Origin: Pelargonium nanum
Lineage: Eukaryota > Streptophyta > Magnoliopsida > Geraniales > Geraniaceae
DNA: 21,720 nucleotides
Direction of reading: 5' to 3'
Assembly: GCA_036897485.1 (NCBI GenBank)
Contig: JAYMTF010001714.1
Span: 1-21,720 of the forward strand
Position 1 is the stretch's first letter. Each line of letters starts with the position of its first letter. The notes under the pieces were generated by a model that saw only the letters and a program-made list of their open reading frames with translations, made no database searches and had not been told where the DNA came from. The position numbers and the translations under genes were made by a program. Below are positions 21,665-21,720 of the stretch, piece after piece.

Positions 21665-21720
21665 TACTCCCTCTGTCCCAAAATGAGTGTATTGTTTCCA
21701 TTTTTTGCAAAAATTAAGGA
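21665..21720 (+). mobile_element. Left end of a Stowaway-like (Tc1/mariner) MITE, cut by the window edge
   Basis: TA (21665-21666) is followed by CTCCCTCTGTCCC and then AAAATGAGTGT, the standard terminal repeat and subterminal sequence of plant Stowaway elements, which duplicate TA on insertion. The right end lies outside the window. Confidence 0.75.

Overview
The window looks like nuclear DNA from a flowering plant, probably a eudicot. It is AT-rich, the genes carry GT-AG introns, and the three protein families found (FLOE/DUF1421, plant raffinose synthase, plant GT14-like) are typical of land plants. The intergenic DNA holds MITEs, a tRNA-derived SINE and a tiny LTR-type element. I cannot name the species. 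No bacterial operon, CRISPR array, tRNA or rRNA gene was seen.

All three protein genes lie on the minus strand. (1) Positions 1-3958 hold the 5' two-thirds or so of a FLOE-family (DUF1421) gene, cut by the left edge, with three exons visible. (2) Positions 4894-7731 hold a complete five-exon raffinose synthase (galactinol-sucrose galactosyltransferase) of 768 residues. (3) Positions 15063-20952 hold an eleven-exon Core-2/I-branching (GT14-type) glycosyltransferase of 364 residues with an N-terminal membrane anchor. I derived the splice junctions by hand from GT/AG sites, reading-frame continuity and family resemblance. Nearly all are phase-consistent; the last exon of gene 3 is the least certain.

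The 7.3 kb between genes 2 and 3 has no convincing protein gene. From left to right it holds: the raffinose synthase promoter with a duplicated ABRE-type motif; an old duplicated block interrupted by a 261-bp SMART/TRIM-like LTR element; about 1.4 kb of featureless AT-rich DNA; a SINE with target-site duplications; a promoter-like cluster with no recognised gene; a GC-rich island between 17-bp direct repeats; a hAT-like MITE; a short tandem duplication; a G-tract island; and a Harbinger/Tourist-like MITE. A Stowaway-like MITE end lies at the right edge.

Functionally, genes 1 and 2 both point to seed desiccation and rehydration. Raffinose synthase makes a desiccation and cold protectant. Arabidopsis FLOE1 is a hydration-responsive condensate protein that acts in seed germination. 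The third gene is probably a Golgi glycosyltransferase and has no evident link to them. I found no clearly new biological system. The best leads are the minimal LTR element, the orphan stress-type promoter and the GC-rich island.
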